Shown: piece by piece, positions 45,721 through 57,513 of the stretch | How the letters are laid out: the number at the start of each line of letters is the position of its first letter | How positions within the stretch are numbered: the first letter of the stretch is position 1 | Translations under genes and position numbers: made by a program | Notes under the pieces: model-generated | Database searches by the model: none | Seen by the model: the letters and a program-made list of their open reading frames with translations, nothing else | Told to the model about the DNA's origin: nothing | Source: Diabrotica undecimpunctata | Lineage: Eukaryota; Arthropoda; Insecta; Coleoptera; Chrysomelidae | Length of the DNA stretch: 64,000 nucleotides | Assembly: GCF_040954645.1 (NCBI RefSeq) | Contig: NC_092806.1 | Span: 162,498,328 to 162,562,327, forward strand | Reading direction: 5' to 3'

Positions 45721-46789
45721 CAGCAAAATTTAAGAGGTATGCCATAAAAACTGTGCTCTTGTGTATTTCCAAATCGAATATAGAAACAGTTTAAAACACA
45801 AACACAAACAGCAAAGACAAAGCAGATCAATTTCTGATTAATATGAAACCCTTCTTATAGAGGTAAAGATAGATAAAAAATATTTTAGAGAACTAATTTT
45901 TTTACCAATATTTTTCTTGAAGGTCTTTCAATCTCAGTTTATATTTAAAACTACGCCCCTGAATCTGTCATAATAGCCCGGCTGTACCATAGCTCATTAG
46001 CACCATCCATCATTAGTTCGGGACATTCTTTTTTTTATTCTGAAGTTCATTTGCATTTTGGCTGTTCGTGAAACGCCCGAACATACCGAATATAATTTCG
46101 GCTTCGACAGAAAATAGACTGGCTCTGGTGGCTGTCACATAAGACTAATTACTAATTACTAATATGAGACCAACAAAATTGTTGGTCTGGATGAAAACAA
46201 AACGGTTTAAAAAGCCTCGTCAAATGGACTGAGTAGTTGAGGAGAATCTTTCTTCTGTCAGATAAAATTAGCGCAAAGGTAATTTTAAATAGACGTTAGC
46301 AGAAAAAAACGGTGTTCGTGGAAATTATGCGTGTTATGAAATATTAGTTTGTTGATAAGTCTTGAAGTACTTAGTTGAGTGTCCTTACAAAAAAATCTTG
46401 CACAGAAATATGAAACGGAAAATCGAATACACTTTATTGCATATATTGTATATATATTCCGTTTAAACAAATTTTACATTTATTTTAATCAACCAATAAT
46501 GTAGATATATACATAGTCTGTTCAGTTGTAAAATATCATAAAGAAGCAGCTAAGTTTCTTAGAAAGGATTAAATTGTCCAATGCTGTGAAACTAAAGTTT
46601 TATTTAACAGTGCATTTGAAGAGTGTAGTGTTTTTCTTGTATACTTTCTAAGCGTTCAAGCATAATCAAGCAAAAGTTGAAAAAGCAAAAATTTACAAAA
46701 GCACCGAAATTGTCAATAGGAAGAAAAACGATATTGTATGACAATACTACCAACTGACTAATGGATCCAACTCCCATTTAGGCTTAGGG
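45721..46789. other. stretch without a recognised gene
   Basis: Includes a perfect short hairpin GACCAACA-AAAT-TGTTGGTC (46168-46187) and a more GC-balanced segment 45950-46250 that I cannot assign. 46489-46540 is the second copy of the short repeat at 21187. Confidence 0.45.
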
Positions 46790-47340
46790 CGACCTAATAT
46801 CTCTAAATTACTCCTTCTCGTACATTTAATGATTTTACACTTGCCGTGTAAAGACTTTTTTTCACTACACCATCCCTATTGTGCCTGTTGAGCAGTTTTT
46901 TCAGTATGAATGGCTTCATACTTATCGGCCTCAGCAACTTGACTTTTTTCTGTCTAGTAATGCCAGGTTTGGGTATAAAAACCACCCTTATAAGCTTTTA
47001 TGGATTGTTATGTACCCTAATCCTTAGCTGGCTTGTAATCTCAAATGAGTTTATTACTGATATGATTTTGTCCTGATTTACCACTTCTTTTGCCACACCA
47101 GTTTTCATATTCAGTCATGGTATCCAGTCCAGTCTGCTGCTGAGTGGTTTCAGTTTTGTTTTAGACTTAGGAAAATGCATCCTAAAAAGTTCTTTCAGAG
47201 TCTCTTTCCCATTCTGAGTGCATTCACCTGACTCCTCTTGGTGCGAGGGAACTCTTATCTGATGGTACTTTGAGAGAACTTGATAGAGCCTTGACATTTC
47301 TGTAGTATATTTTATCTCCTCTCAATGTCTTCTCCATGAT
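46790..47340 (-). pseudogene. LINE RT N-terminal fragment (I/R1-like)
   Basis: The minus strand reads PSHQEESGECTQNGKETLKE, LFRMHFPKSK, then INSFEI, VVFIPKPGITRQKKVKLLRP, ISMKPFILKKLLNRHNRDGV and SVKSLNVREG. This follows the order of an RNase H-type LINE: pre-RT region with GE.T..G.ETL..L...HFP, then VVFIPKPG and RPISL..F.LK. Catalytic boxes are absent (3'-truncated). Confidence 0.75.
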
Positions 47341-47459
47341 TCCCAATTCTCCAGAACAAATTATCTTAACGGAAAAAATCGATACAATAATACCAACCAG
47401 GAAACAAGCAATCTCTTATAAGAATATAGATAAATTCTGGTTTGCTGTAACGATGTCAT

Positions 47460-47745
47460 TTAGAGGCTCCTTCTTCTAGATGCCATATTTTTTTCACACA
47501 TAGAGTGTTTTCACTCTAAATCTTCTTTATTAGTTCTTCTATTATCAATCGCAGCTGCTCATATTCTTCATGCCTTATTTTATATTCCAAATATGACCGT
47601 TTTCTCGAAGTATTGTATTTCCAAGCTGCTGTTGGTTATTCGTAATTTACAAGATTGCTTCATTTATTATTCTACTGGTCCAGTTTAGGCGTAGTATTTC
47701 GCATCCAAATTTTTAAAAGCTTGTGGAATTGGTAAAACTTTCCAT
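47460..47745 (-). pseudogene. RTE-like LINE C-terminal fragment, heavily decayed
   Basis: Mixed-frame minus reading: LNWTSRIINEAIL, then SYLEYKIRHEEYEQLRLIIE. This fits SW..RITNE.VL and SYLGHI.RHE.YELL.LI.E of the RTE-like group. Weak support because of frame switching. Confidence 0.45.
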
Positions 47746-47934
47746 CCTAATACTAAAAATTCACAAAAATAAAGATCATATACAATATTTCAGTGTTTTA
47801 GATGAATGCGAATAGGAAAAATATATATAAGAGAGGATCTGGTGCATGTTTATGAATTTTGTTCTTTAAATTACTAATCTTGGTATAATTTCCTTGAAAT
47901 GATTGGTCTGTTTCATTGAGCGTTCAGTTTATGG

Positions 47935-48790
47935 AATATTTGCTAATATATAGGGACTTCCGAATATTACGCGAATCATAAGCGAATAAAACGTTCCAAA
48001 ACTTTTGGTTGGAATAGCCTGATCCTGAATGGCAAGCAAGAAACCTTCTGTTTCGGGGAACATCTTTCATAATGTCAACCAATAGTTTGATGCCGTATTG
48101 TCGACATAATCTTGGCTGACTTCATTGAGATGCCGATTATGTAGAGGTGTGCGTTATGCCTATCCATGTGCCCATTTTTCCACCTTAAAAAGATGGTTTA
48201 TACGCAATTCTGGCTCCATCAATCATTCAGGTTGTAAATTAGCAATCTGTTTTTGTAAGGGCTCACTTACATATATCAAAAAGTGCCCTTCCTTTTAAGT
48301 GTCGTGGCCGTTGTTTTTTTAACTGAACTACAAAGATGATGTTTTTGTGCTTTCGTGAGGTGTGTTCTTACTTTTTAATGAAGATTTTCCATATGCGTTT
48401 AGGTCTACTTAACAATACCAAATGAATAGCTAAGGGCGGAACCTGCGTAGCTATTTAGTGCCTTACACAAATTTTTACTGTAAAGATGTGAACGAAGCAG
48501 CTGTTTTACCCTTCGTGTAAACTCCGTAGTTATCTTAGTTTTCATTTGCTTCTAGTCAACTTTCCGGGCTTGCTTTACTCCGAGATATTTATACTTATCA
48601 GTTTCAATCATGGCTTGGATGTTTTGGCCATTTTGCATTGAATTTGCATATTGAATCCTTCCGGCGGAACCTTTAATCTGACTATATTAAGAACACGGAA
48701 CTTGTCTATTCCGAGATTCATACTAATATAATTCGAGAAGGTTTCTAGTTTTGAGCATCTGATCTAGGTGGTTTCGAGTGAAAGCCATTA
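47935..48790 (-). pseudogene. LINE C-terminal half of the group often annotated as R2-type
   Basis: Minus strand: HLDQMLKTRNLLELY, MNLGIDKFRVLNIVRLK, ETDKYKYLGVKQARKVD, FTRRVKQLLRSHLYSKNLCK, ALNSYAGSALSYSFGIVK, RTHLTKAQKHH, then after decayed sequence EVSQDYVDNTASNYWLTL and MFPETEGFLLAIQDQAIPTK. The AINTWA.P.L.YSFG+I and ETEGFL.AIQDQ motifs mark the post-RT region of a distinct LINE group. Stops scattered. Neither RT core nor 3' tail is seen. Confidence 0.75.
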
Positions 48791-49399
48791 TTAATTTCAA
48801 ATTATCTATATATTATTATTACTGTAAATTAAAATAATTTTCACCAGAGACACCATAAAGGATAATTTGAATTTCAATTAAAATTTAAATCCTCAAAATT
48901 AATAATTATATAGCCTACTCACAGTTTAATGTAGTTGGAGTCGTCTAAGATCTTTTGTTGCGAAAAGGTCTATGATTTCTTTTGTTTCAAGTCAGTATTG
49001 CGATGAATGATAAGTAACACCAAACCATTTAGTCTGTCCTGATTTATCCTGGATTTGACACGTCTTGGAGACGTCTTAGAGTTGACAATGATCATTCTGC
49101 GGTGCAAGTCGTTATGATTTAAAATTGATTTATATTGCCTTATCTTAATAAAAGACGCACTGAATCCCAATATATACTCGCTGTCCCTAGATGCATGTTT
49201 CTTTACGACCTGTTGGTGTTGAGATTAAGAAAATAGTAGTAGCCTGTCTGACCAGGTAAAATTGTGGGATAAGGGTAGTAATATCGTTAGTTTTACTAAA
49301 TCTGAACCCAATTACAATTGCAATTACTGTTCATTGTTTAAAATGTGGAAAACATATGTCCACATGAGTTTGTTAATAAAATATTACGATCGAAATCAA
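48791..49399. other. gene-free stretch
   Basis: Nothing recognised. Confidence 0.5.
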
Positions 49400-49655
49400 G
49401 CGAAACCATCTGCACTATGTAGAACATGTAGCCCAGGCCCCAGAATCGAACATAATATAAAGAATTTTAACAATCAGCCGATGGGAATAAGAAAACTAAG
49501 GTATATCGATAACTTGACACAGCATGCTTCTGGATGAGAAGATCGGTACTGCCAACTGAAAAATGCAAGCAAGGGACAGAGAAGAATGGCACAGAAAGCT
49601 TGAGAAGGTCGAGGCCCTTTTAGCGCTCTAGCATTGTTATAATGATAATGATGAG
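49400..49655 (+). pseudogene. 3' tail of a LINE
   Basis: LRYIDNLTQHASG is followed, after a frame change, by QARDREEWHRKLEKVEALLAL and a stop, then TAATGATAATGATGA. RW.D.L....G..W..AQDRE.WH is the last helix of LINE ORF2 in the group with GAT-type tails (compare 24775-25018 and 27607-28063). Confidence 0.65.
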
Positions 49656-51379
49656 GGAAGCTTCAGAGCTAAAAAATTAAGTAAACTTCAATGAAATCTT
49701 CAAGTGTGAACTACTACATTCGTTGATAAAACAATGCTCTACATTTGAAACTTCAGAATTATTGTATCTTATTATGATAGGTAGATATACATAATAACAA
49801 ATAGAGAGGCCTGCAAGGGCAAAGACGTACAAAGAAAGTCATTAGATCAATTGACAGTAAACTTTCGTCCAGTTCAATGCATCTTAGCAAACTTATTTAT
49901 TTCAATTTCAGTAATTCAAAGTAATGAACTGAGTATTTGTATTACTTTATTATTACAAATAAATCAGGAGAAAGTCTACACACGAATCGATGATAAAGCA
50001 AAGTAAATTCATTCTGTAGCTATTAATTTCTCTATATATTTGAATGCCAATTTGTTCTCGAATTTAATATCTGATAGAAAGATGAGGAAGTTACAAAACA
50101 GAGCAAAAATAAAAAAAATCATAATTGAAATTGATAGAGAAGTTAAAAACCGTTTAAAAATAGAAAACCTAAAGCATTTTGTTAGCAATCTATTTTTGTT
50201 GTTCATGCTGTAATGAAAACGTCCAAATTTTTTTCGCAACATTTTTAAAATACTCTACCAGGTAACCATTACATAAGCTCATCATTCACTTTGTCATTAA
50301 AATATTTTTTTGCGTGGCACCTGCTCAGAATGCCGTGAGCATGTCAGGATTATCCGTATGACAAACCCGTGGCCTAATTATGTATCACTTGAACGCCTTG
50401 TTTACATAGAAAACATTGTCTTGAGCCAGTTTCAATATTTACTTATAGTTGTAGCCTGAAACCACCATTTAAATTAAATAACAATCATTCTTTACGGGTG
50501 TTCATAGTTGTCTGAGGTTAAGGTCTCGTAGTGAGTTTGTTTTTGATCCGGAGAAAAATAATAAGCATCATTTAAGCTGTTAGTCATTCATGGAATGGAT
50601 TATTTGTGTAGGTGAGGAAAATAGATGAAAATTAAGGCAAATGGATCTAGTTTCGAACAAAATATAGAACAATTGCGTAGATATTTATAATCTAAAAGAA
50701 AAAATGTCTGAATTTGAGTACAAGCTTTATTTTTGAGTTATTCTTACACCCTATGTCTTAATGTGAGTCAAAAAACACTGAAACATATCAAAGATATCAT
50801 TATTCGGATATTAAAAATATAAAAACGATTTATCAATATATTTATTTATATTTATCTTCCAGTCACACAAATTTTTTTAATTTTCTAGTAGGGGAGGTGC
50901 ATGTGACTGCCCCCTTATTCTTTTTTGATCAAGTTTGAAAACTGGTCGAAATAAACAAACAAGTTTTGGCGAAAAATTATGTTATAATATGTTGTTTACA
51001 TTGCTGCATAATAAATATTATTATTTACTTTTAGTTTAAAGTAAACCATCAAAATATTTAAAAAATGAAGAGGCAGTCAGAGGCACATGTTATCTAATGA
51101 TGCCTTTAAAAATTTTAAGAAGTCGGGTTTTATAACTAAAATTACTTAAAATTTTTCAATTAAAATACAGTTTAATTAAAAAAAACAGCCAATCACTTAT
51201 AAATTTAGTTATTCCCAAAATCCCCAAAAACAAAATGAAAACAGTAATAATATAACTACGCTAATTTCAGATTTCCTAAATAAATTTAAAATGTTATTTA
51301 ATCAGTTGCTTATTCGGAACAGCATAATCCTCAACATGCTGACAACATCCATAAGCAAAAGAACAAATTAATGGCTAAG
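49656..51379. other. gene-free stretch
   Basis: AT-rich. 50030-50210 (+) is basic and helical-looking (KMRKLQNRAKIKKIIIEIDR) but unassigned. No other coding seen. Confidence 0.45.
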
Positions 51380-52640
51380 TAAATAAGAATATCGGCCTGG
51401 AACGCAAAACGGCCTAACAAATCATGTGAAAGAAATTACTTTATTTTTAAAAGTTAACAAAATAGATATATTAATAGTTTCAGAGAGTCATTTAACTGAT
51501 AGAACAGTTGTCAAAATTCCATTTTACACAAAATATTTTACCCACCATCCCAAAGGAACAGCCCATGCAGGATTGGCAATCATAATCAGATCATCTGTTG
51601 AACATAACATTTTACAAAGTTATTCCACACCTAAAATTCAAGGGAATTCAATCAGAATAGAATCATTTTCGTAGCCATTGATTGTTGCAGCTATTTATTC
51701 ACCTTCTAGACAAATCCTTGGCTCGCACTTCCTTCCTGGTAGCAGGCGATGAATGCCAAAAATACTTTATACCTTCCTGTACCTAATCTTTACTGCTGAC
51801 ATACCTATTACAGATGACGTCATAATGGTGACTTTTGCCGATGATGCAACCGTTTTTGTTTCAAACAAAGACCCCGACATAGCATCTGAAAAGCTGCAAA
51901 ATTACTTGCATACATTAGAGAATTGGTTTATAAAATGGAAAATTAAAGTCAATAACGAAAAATCAGCACAAATCACAATTACAACAAGAAGACTCACTTG
52001 TCCACAAGTTATTCCAAATAACAATTCCTGCTAGACACGTTGTGAAATATCTTGGGATGCATTTGGACCGAAAGCTGACCTGGAAGCTTTCACACATTAA
52101 CGCCAAAAAAGCTCAATATAAAATTAAAACAAATGAATTGGTTACTTGACAGAAAGTCACAACTGTCATTGGAGAACAAAATACTACTTTACAAAGTCAT
52201 GGGTCTGCATACTGAGGCTGTAGCAAGCCTTCAAACACAAAAATTTTGTAGACCTTCCAATGAAAAACACTGCGTATGATAGCTAACTCCCCTTGGTATG
52301 TGAGCATTGCAACCATCCACAACAACCTAGAAGCACCAACCGTAAAAGATGCCATATCACTACACGCCAACAAGGCCAAAATTCTTAATTCAACGCACCA
52401 TAGCCAAATTATCGATGAATTATATCAGCCACCAATGAAGGAACGAAGACTGAAGAGGACTTGGCCATAAGACCTGGTTACATAGGTGAAAATGGGGACA
52501 TATCGCTGGACGGTATCAAATCAAGTCAATATTGTCATCACATTTACTAATACCTCAATGTACTGTTTATGAGTAGATTATAAAATATGCATTTGCCATC
52601 CATCAAGGCATGCAGATCTGCAGTATAAACAATAAATAAT
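51380..52640 (+). pseudogene. Jockey LINE with central deletion
   Basis: Endonuclease N-terminus: ISAWNA, LFLKVNKIDILIVSESHLT, YFTHHPKGTAHAGLAIIIRS, IVAAIYSPSRQI. At about 51750 it jumps into the end of RT: VIMVTFADDATVFVSNKDPD, NYLHTLENWFIKWKIKVNNE. It goes on with VVKYLGMHLDRKLTWK, LRMIANSPWYVS, ATIHNNLEAPTVKDAI and RRLKRTWP. The 3' end is AACAATAAATAATAAAG near 52638. Most of the RT core is deleted although FADD remains. Confidence 0.85.
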
Positions 52641-53474
52641 AAAGGGCTTAGAATTGAACATTATGGGAGACTGTTATATAATATTCTTAATAAGAAGAAG
52701 TTTTTTGGTACTCTTTATTTGTGAATTTATGTGAAGAAAATAAGAATATATTTAGATTTCATTGATTTTTTAATTTACATATCTTTAAGATTAATACATT
52801 CACTATATATGTATTAGTAATAGAAAACGAATCTCTCAAATCCAAAACCAGACAAACTTTTATATAGGTACTAATTATATATTTCTGACTTAGTCCTACT
52901 TAAAAATGCCCTTGAGATGTTTCTAAATGAATAAATGAGCGCCGGTGAATGGAATGTAAACGTGAAGTGTCCCATCGTTCCAACAATTTCCTCTAATTTT
53001 CACTTCATAAAAATTTCTTAAGGAGTGTTTTAAAGAACATTTTCCAAAATAGCTGACAAGGTGTAAAAGGCTTGATAGTGTGAAGTGTATTACGATTACG
53101 GTTTACCAAAAATCTGGGATTTATAGCTACGCCGATGTCCCACGCCGAACATTAGGGTTTCTCTTACGTCGAAAAAATCAGTGACGTAGAATTAATTAAT
53201 TAATATAAAGTCTTTTTCGTCTTCCAATATAAAGTTTTAATTTTGGTTTAATTTCTTATTTGATGTTTAATGCCATCAAATTATATTATGACTGTCTTTT
53301 TTCTTCGAATTTTGTCCTGAATGAACCCTCATGTGAGCACAAGAAAATATTTTAAGACGGTTAGAAGCTTTTGAAATGGGGATATAAGGACTTTTGAAAA
53401 TACATTAAGGGCTTAATAAAAAAAGAGAATTTATTTGGAAGAGGAAAATGAAAAAAAATCCTGCTGTAGCCATG
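52641..53474. other. gene-free stretch
   Basis: Nothing recognised. Confidence 0.5.
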
Positions 53475-53682
53475 TTACAAAAACAGTAGGCTTTTGAAAT
53501 TAATAATCGAAGAGAAAATAGATAACAAGGGGGGCTGAAAAGACGTAAACATTGGTTGAAAAACATAAGAAATTAGATTGATTTGGACTCAGATTCATTA
53601 TTTCAAACTGCTTAAAATATACATCAATTTACTGAGATTTTTTTCAACTAACAGTATAAGATGGTACTATAAGAAGAAACGT
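53475..53682 (+). pseudogene. 3' tail of an RTE-like LINE
   Basis: KLIIEEKIDNKGG is followed, after a frame change, by LKRRKHWLKNIRN and IDLDSDSLFQTA, then ATAAGAAGAAACG. This is the GRRR.SWLKNIR.W...DS..LF..A ending of the RTE-like group. Confidence 0.65.
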
Positions 53683-53919
53683 ATTAGTGATTTCCTGGCA
53701 ATTATTCTTTAGTTTCCACTAGTGGAGATATTGAAAAAACAACGAAGAAAGGTAAACTGTACAATTGGATAACCACTACTGAACCAGCTTTAATTTGCAA
53801 ACACCAACTCTTTAATCATCCTGAGAAAAATCTTGTACAATAAGTCAAGAAACCGTCAACTGAAGTAAGTCAAGCCACATATAATTACCAGTCAGTTAAA
53901 TCCAGATACTAACAGCCGA

Positions 53920-53997
53920 CCATTTCCAGCTCTACATTAAATTTTCAGTTTCACATTAATTTCCAGTTCCAGGTCAAGTTCCAGTTCCAGATCGATA
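53920..53997. repeat. degenerate TTCCAG-rich tandem run
   Basis: Repeated CCAGTTCCAG-type words (TTTCCAGCTC, TTTCCAGTTCCAGG, GTTCCAGTTCCAG) over about 75 bp. Confidence 0.6.
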
Positions 53998-54009
53998 CCT
54001 CGGTGGGGT

Positions 54010-54231
54010 TTGGACTGTTGCAGGCCGAAATATGTATGGGAGAAAGAATTGGAATCGGGTGATAGCAGGGCATCATGGGAGATATTTTGCCTTACCCAAC
54101 CCTTCCATCAAGATGTCTGGAGTGACAGAGGAGAGGTTTTCGTTAGACGCCAACCGTTTCGGGGTGGTGACGAGACGAAGTGTCAAAGGTCTAACTCCCT
54201 CGGGCATCTTGTCCTGATACAACTTCGTTAG
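54010..54231 (+). other. GC-richer open stretch, unrecognised
   Basis: Open for 73 codons in one frame and 61 in the overlapping frame (54032-54217). The second frame reads GRKNWNRVIAGHHGRYFALP, TEERFSLDANRFGVVTRRSV. Base composition is clearly richer in G and C than on both sides. I recognise no family. Possible explanations: leader of a retroelement, a gag relic, or a foreign segment. Confidence 0.35.
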
Positions 54232-54639
54232 GGTATTAGGAACCCAACACTACCTGGGTGAGTTGTAGGTGTCTGTACGCAGATTTTCCTTGTTCTCTTT
54301 AAAGATGTAAAAAAAGTTCCGGATCGATGGACAAACGAGTCATGTAACATATCTTCTTTATGTAAGATGAATTATTATTCTTTATAATATTATTTTATTA
54401 CGTCTCTATATCCTGATCTTTCAAAAGCGTTTAAAACAGAAAAACAAAAATGTCTATTTTCCTAGAAATTCCCGAGAAACTATTGATCAAAGATTATAGC
54501 GGGATAAGATGCTAAAATCTGCACTGGCCTAGATTTTAATTTAGGGTTGAGTACTTGAAAGTACATATATTTAGAAATCTCTTTAGCCAAATTTGTAGCT
54601 CCCTAGACAGCCCCTGGGGTCGCATACCGCAAAAAATTT

Positions 54640-55270
54640 ATTTTTCAAAAAATTCACGAGTTTACATTTTAATGCTCAATATCCCTATGATTCTTTTCAG
54701 ATTTTTGGATCAAAATTGAGCTCAGTAAAATATTTGAATTTTTCAAAAAAATTTTGGGTTATGTAGGTAATTTTTGGAAAACTTCTAAATCGTTATTTTT
54801 CGTGTATTTTTCCCGGTATTTTGAATGGCGGGGTTAGATTTTTCATTTTCTCTCCCGGAAATCCTTAAAATTCGAAAAACCCATTTTTTTATATTGTTTC
54901 CCGTGTTTTAAAAATATAACTTCATCTAAATGTGACAAATATCAATTTCTGTTTCTCTCCTCCCTTTTTACGAGTGGTGATTATCATTTAAATATTTTCA
55001 TGCCCAAAACACGTTATTCAGATTTTTTGGATTAAAATTAAGCTTAAGAAAAATATTTGAATTTTTCAAAGAATTTTTAGGTTTTGTAGGTATTTTAAGC
55101 AAACTTTAAATAAATATTTTTCGTGTATTTTTCCGTTCTTTTTACTAACGGGGTTATATTTGCCATTTTCTCTCCGTAACATCCTTAAAAAATATATAAT
55201 TAACTTTCCCCATGTTTTTACCACACAAACTCAACTACATGTGAATAAATATCGATTTTTCTTATTTTTC
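54640..55270. repeat. two diverged tandem copies of about 320 bp
   Basis: The block starting TTTTTGGATCAAAATTGAGC (54702) recurs, diverged, from TTTTTTGGATTAAAATTAAGC (55022), an offset of 320 bp. Shared words in order: ATATTTGAATTTTTCAAA, TATGTAGGTA/TTTGTAGGTA, TTTTTCGTGTATTTTTCC, GGGGTTA.ATTT, CATTTTCTCTCC, and AAATATC at the end. 54645-54700 looks like the end of a further copy. Not obviously homologous to the 34190-39707 satellite although the period is the same. Confidence 0.75.
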
Positions 55271-55289
55271 GTTATTTCTAATAGCGATT

Positions 55290-56480
55290 GGCGAATGATC
55301 TTATCTAAGGCTTTCACTAAATAAAAGTTTCTCCCAAAGGCGCATCGAAAACCGCATTTTCTTCACCTACAGGTCATTACCAACAGAATGCCATTTTGTT
55401 TGCAAAACGTACCTGCCACTTTTCAAAGGTTAATGAACAATGCCTTCGCCGGGATCCAGAATATTGAATGATTTCTATATCTTGACAATATGGTCACCTT
55501 CCCCTATGGTCTCGAAAATCACAACAAACGCTTAGTTTAAATTTTCAAACGTTCATCTTCTCATAATCTTAAAATTCAACCAGACATCTTACTACAGAAA
55601 TTGGTGTTACACCTGACCAAAACTAAATAAAAGCTGTCGTTGAATTTCCCATTTCTCAGTGTACTAAACAAATCAAATCATTCCTTGGTTTAGTAGGTTA
55701 TTTCCAAAAATTTATAAAAGATTTCTCTACGATAGTACATCCTCTTACTAGGTTATTGAAAAAAAAACAGAGTTGAATATAAATGGACCAGCCTTCAATA
55801 GAACTCATTCGAAACTCTTGAAAATTTGAGCCTATTTTAAATATCCAGACTTTTCTAAAACATTCCATTTAACTACAGACGCAAGCAACTACGGTATTGG
55901 TTGTTCCGTTCTTTATCAAGGGGATCCTCCAAATGATCTTCTAGTCGCTTATCCAAGTCGTACTCCCAATAAAGATGAGCATAATTATTCAACAACAGAA
56001 AAAGAACTTCTAGCCATCATATGGAGTGTAAAACTGTTTCGTCCTTACCTTTATTCCACCAAATTCGTCATAACTACAGATCATAAACCTTTAATCTGGC
56101 TATTCAATGTCAAAGAACCATGTTCTAGACTCTTTCGTTGAAGATTAATCTTAGAAGAATATAATTTCGAAGTAAGATTCAGGCAAGGCAAACTCCAGTC
56201 GAATTCCAGTCGATTCTAATCAAGATTTAAGAAATCTTACAAAAATTTCTTATAGAAATAATTCACATATAGAGTCACTAATTCCGAGAGACTCCGAGGT
56301 AATGTATAACATACACCACTGTTCTTCTTCACCAGATTCTTCATCTTATTCTAAATTCTTAAGCCAAAGCCAAAAATCATTAATTCACCACGACAAACTT
56401 GAAGAAATAAGTCCTCTCGTTTCTCTCTTCGACAAGAGCCCATTACACTTAATAACCTACAGACAGACGCTTCTAAGTAC
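55290..56480 (+). pseudogene. Ty3/gypsy pol relic (RT end and RNase H)
   Basis: Frame-jumping reading: KTAFSSPTGHY, MVTFPYGLENHNKRLSLIFK, LKIQPD, KQIKSFLGLVGYFQKFIKDF. A long open RNase H follows with FHLTTDASNYGIGCSVLYQG (TDAS), KELLAIIWSVKLFRPYLYST and VITTDHKPLIWLF, then EEYNFEVRFRQGK. The RT catalytic box lies in the damaged part (around 55480, LDNMVTF in place of YLDD). After 56200 the frame breaks; 56302-56490 may be the connector to integrase. No integrase or LTR recognised. A different lineage from the relic at 23210. Confidence 0.8.
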
Positions 56481-56489
56481 CTGTAACTA

Positions 56490-57513
56490 AATTCTAAATC
56501 TAAGTACTTATCACTAAATTTGAAAATACTTTTAAGTTAACTACCACACTTTAAGGTCTTCATTTTATCAGTAAGAATACGCTTATTTTCACAGATAAAT
56601 TCGATAAAAATCAAGCAAACATTTATAATCCTTTTCACGCACCGCATATTTTTAGTGAATTTTTCGTTCCTTTTCTATTCCTGCCACTGGCATAATTCTC
56701 GCGTCTCAAGAATCAAATCGAGGCTGATTGTGGCACCGCATAAAAAACTATAAAAGTTAAGTGTGTGAGGAAAACATTATCTTAGTGGAAATCATATTGT
56801 AAACCAAATGAGCAATTTGTTTACAATATTACACCGAAAATAGATTCGATGGAGAGCGAGCGAGATGGAAATGTATGAGCGCTGTTTTACATTTCGTACC
56901 CTGCACAGTTTTATTCCAGACAATTTTAATTTGTCATGTTAAAGAAAACAAACAGATGGTCTATAATTAAAACTCCATGGGAGCGTTTGATATTAACGTA
57001 AAGATTTATAATTTGTGGTGTTTAGGGGAATAACTATGTTTTACAAAAACGTTAGACAATTATAAAGCCTAGTAAATGTTACAGATACAAACAAATCAAG
57101 GAAATGTGTTTAAGATTTTACGAAAGTAATAACACGTGAAAGCCTTCTCCTTCTTCTCCTTCTTCTTCCTATGCTTAAAGTACTACGTTTAGGAATTAAA
57201 TGTTCAAAGGATATAAAAGTATCTATAGTACTTAGCCGTGGTTTGTTGATAGTCAACACATCATCATATTCACTTACCGGCACGGAAAACGGAGCACTTG
57301 CATTTTTAAAATAAAAACTTAAAATTTGTATTCTCTTTAAACTTTTATAAACTGTTTTAAATAATTTCTAATAAAAATTTAACTTTTGAACAAAGAACTA
57401 TTTCAGTAGATAACAATAATTTAAAAACCAAGGAAAACAGCGTAAGTAAATGTTGTAACAAAATGACGCTCAATTAATGAAAGCATAAATAATGTGTCCG
57501 AAGGAACTGATTT
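56490..57513. other. stretch with a long hairpin and CTT repeat
   Basis: 56794-56829 folds into a hairpin of two arms ATATTGTAAACCAAAT / ATTTGTTTACAATAT with a single bulged base. 57143-57170 is a CTTCTTCTCC repeat, which on the minus strand would be a GAA-type LINE tail. No gene seen. Confidence 0.55.

Noticed and set aside
47115..47297. Stand-alone small protein
   Set aside because: It is the pre-RT region of the minus-strand LINE at 46790-47340.
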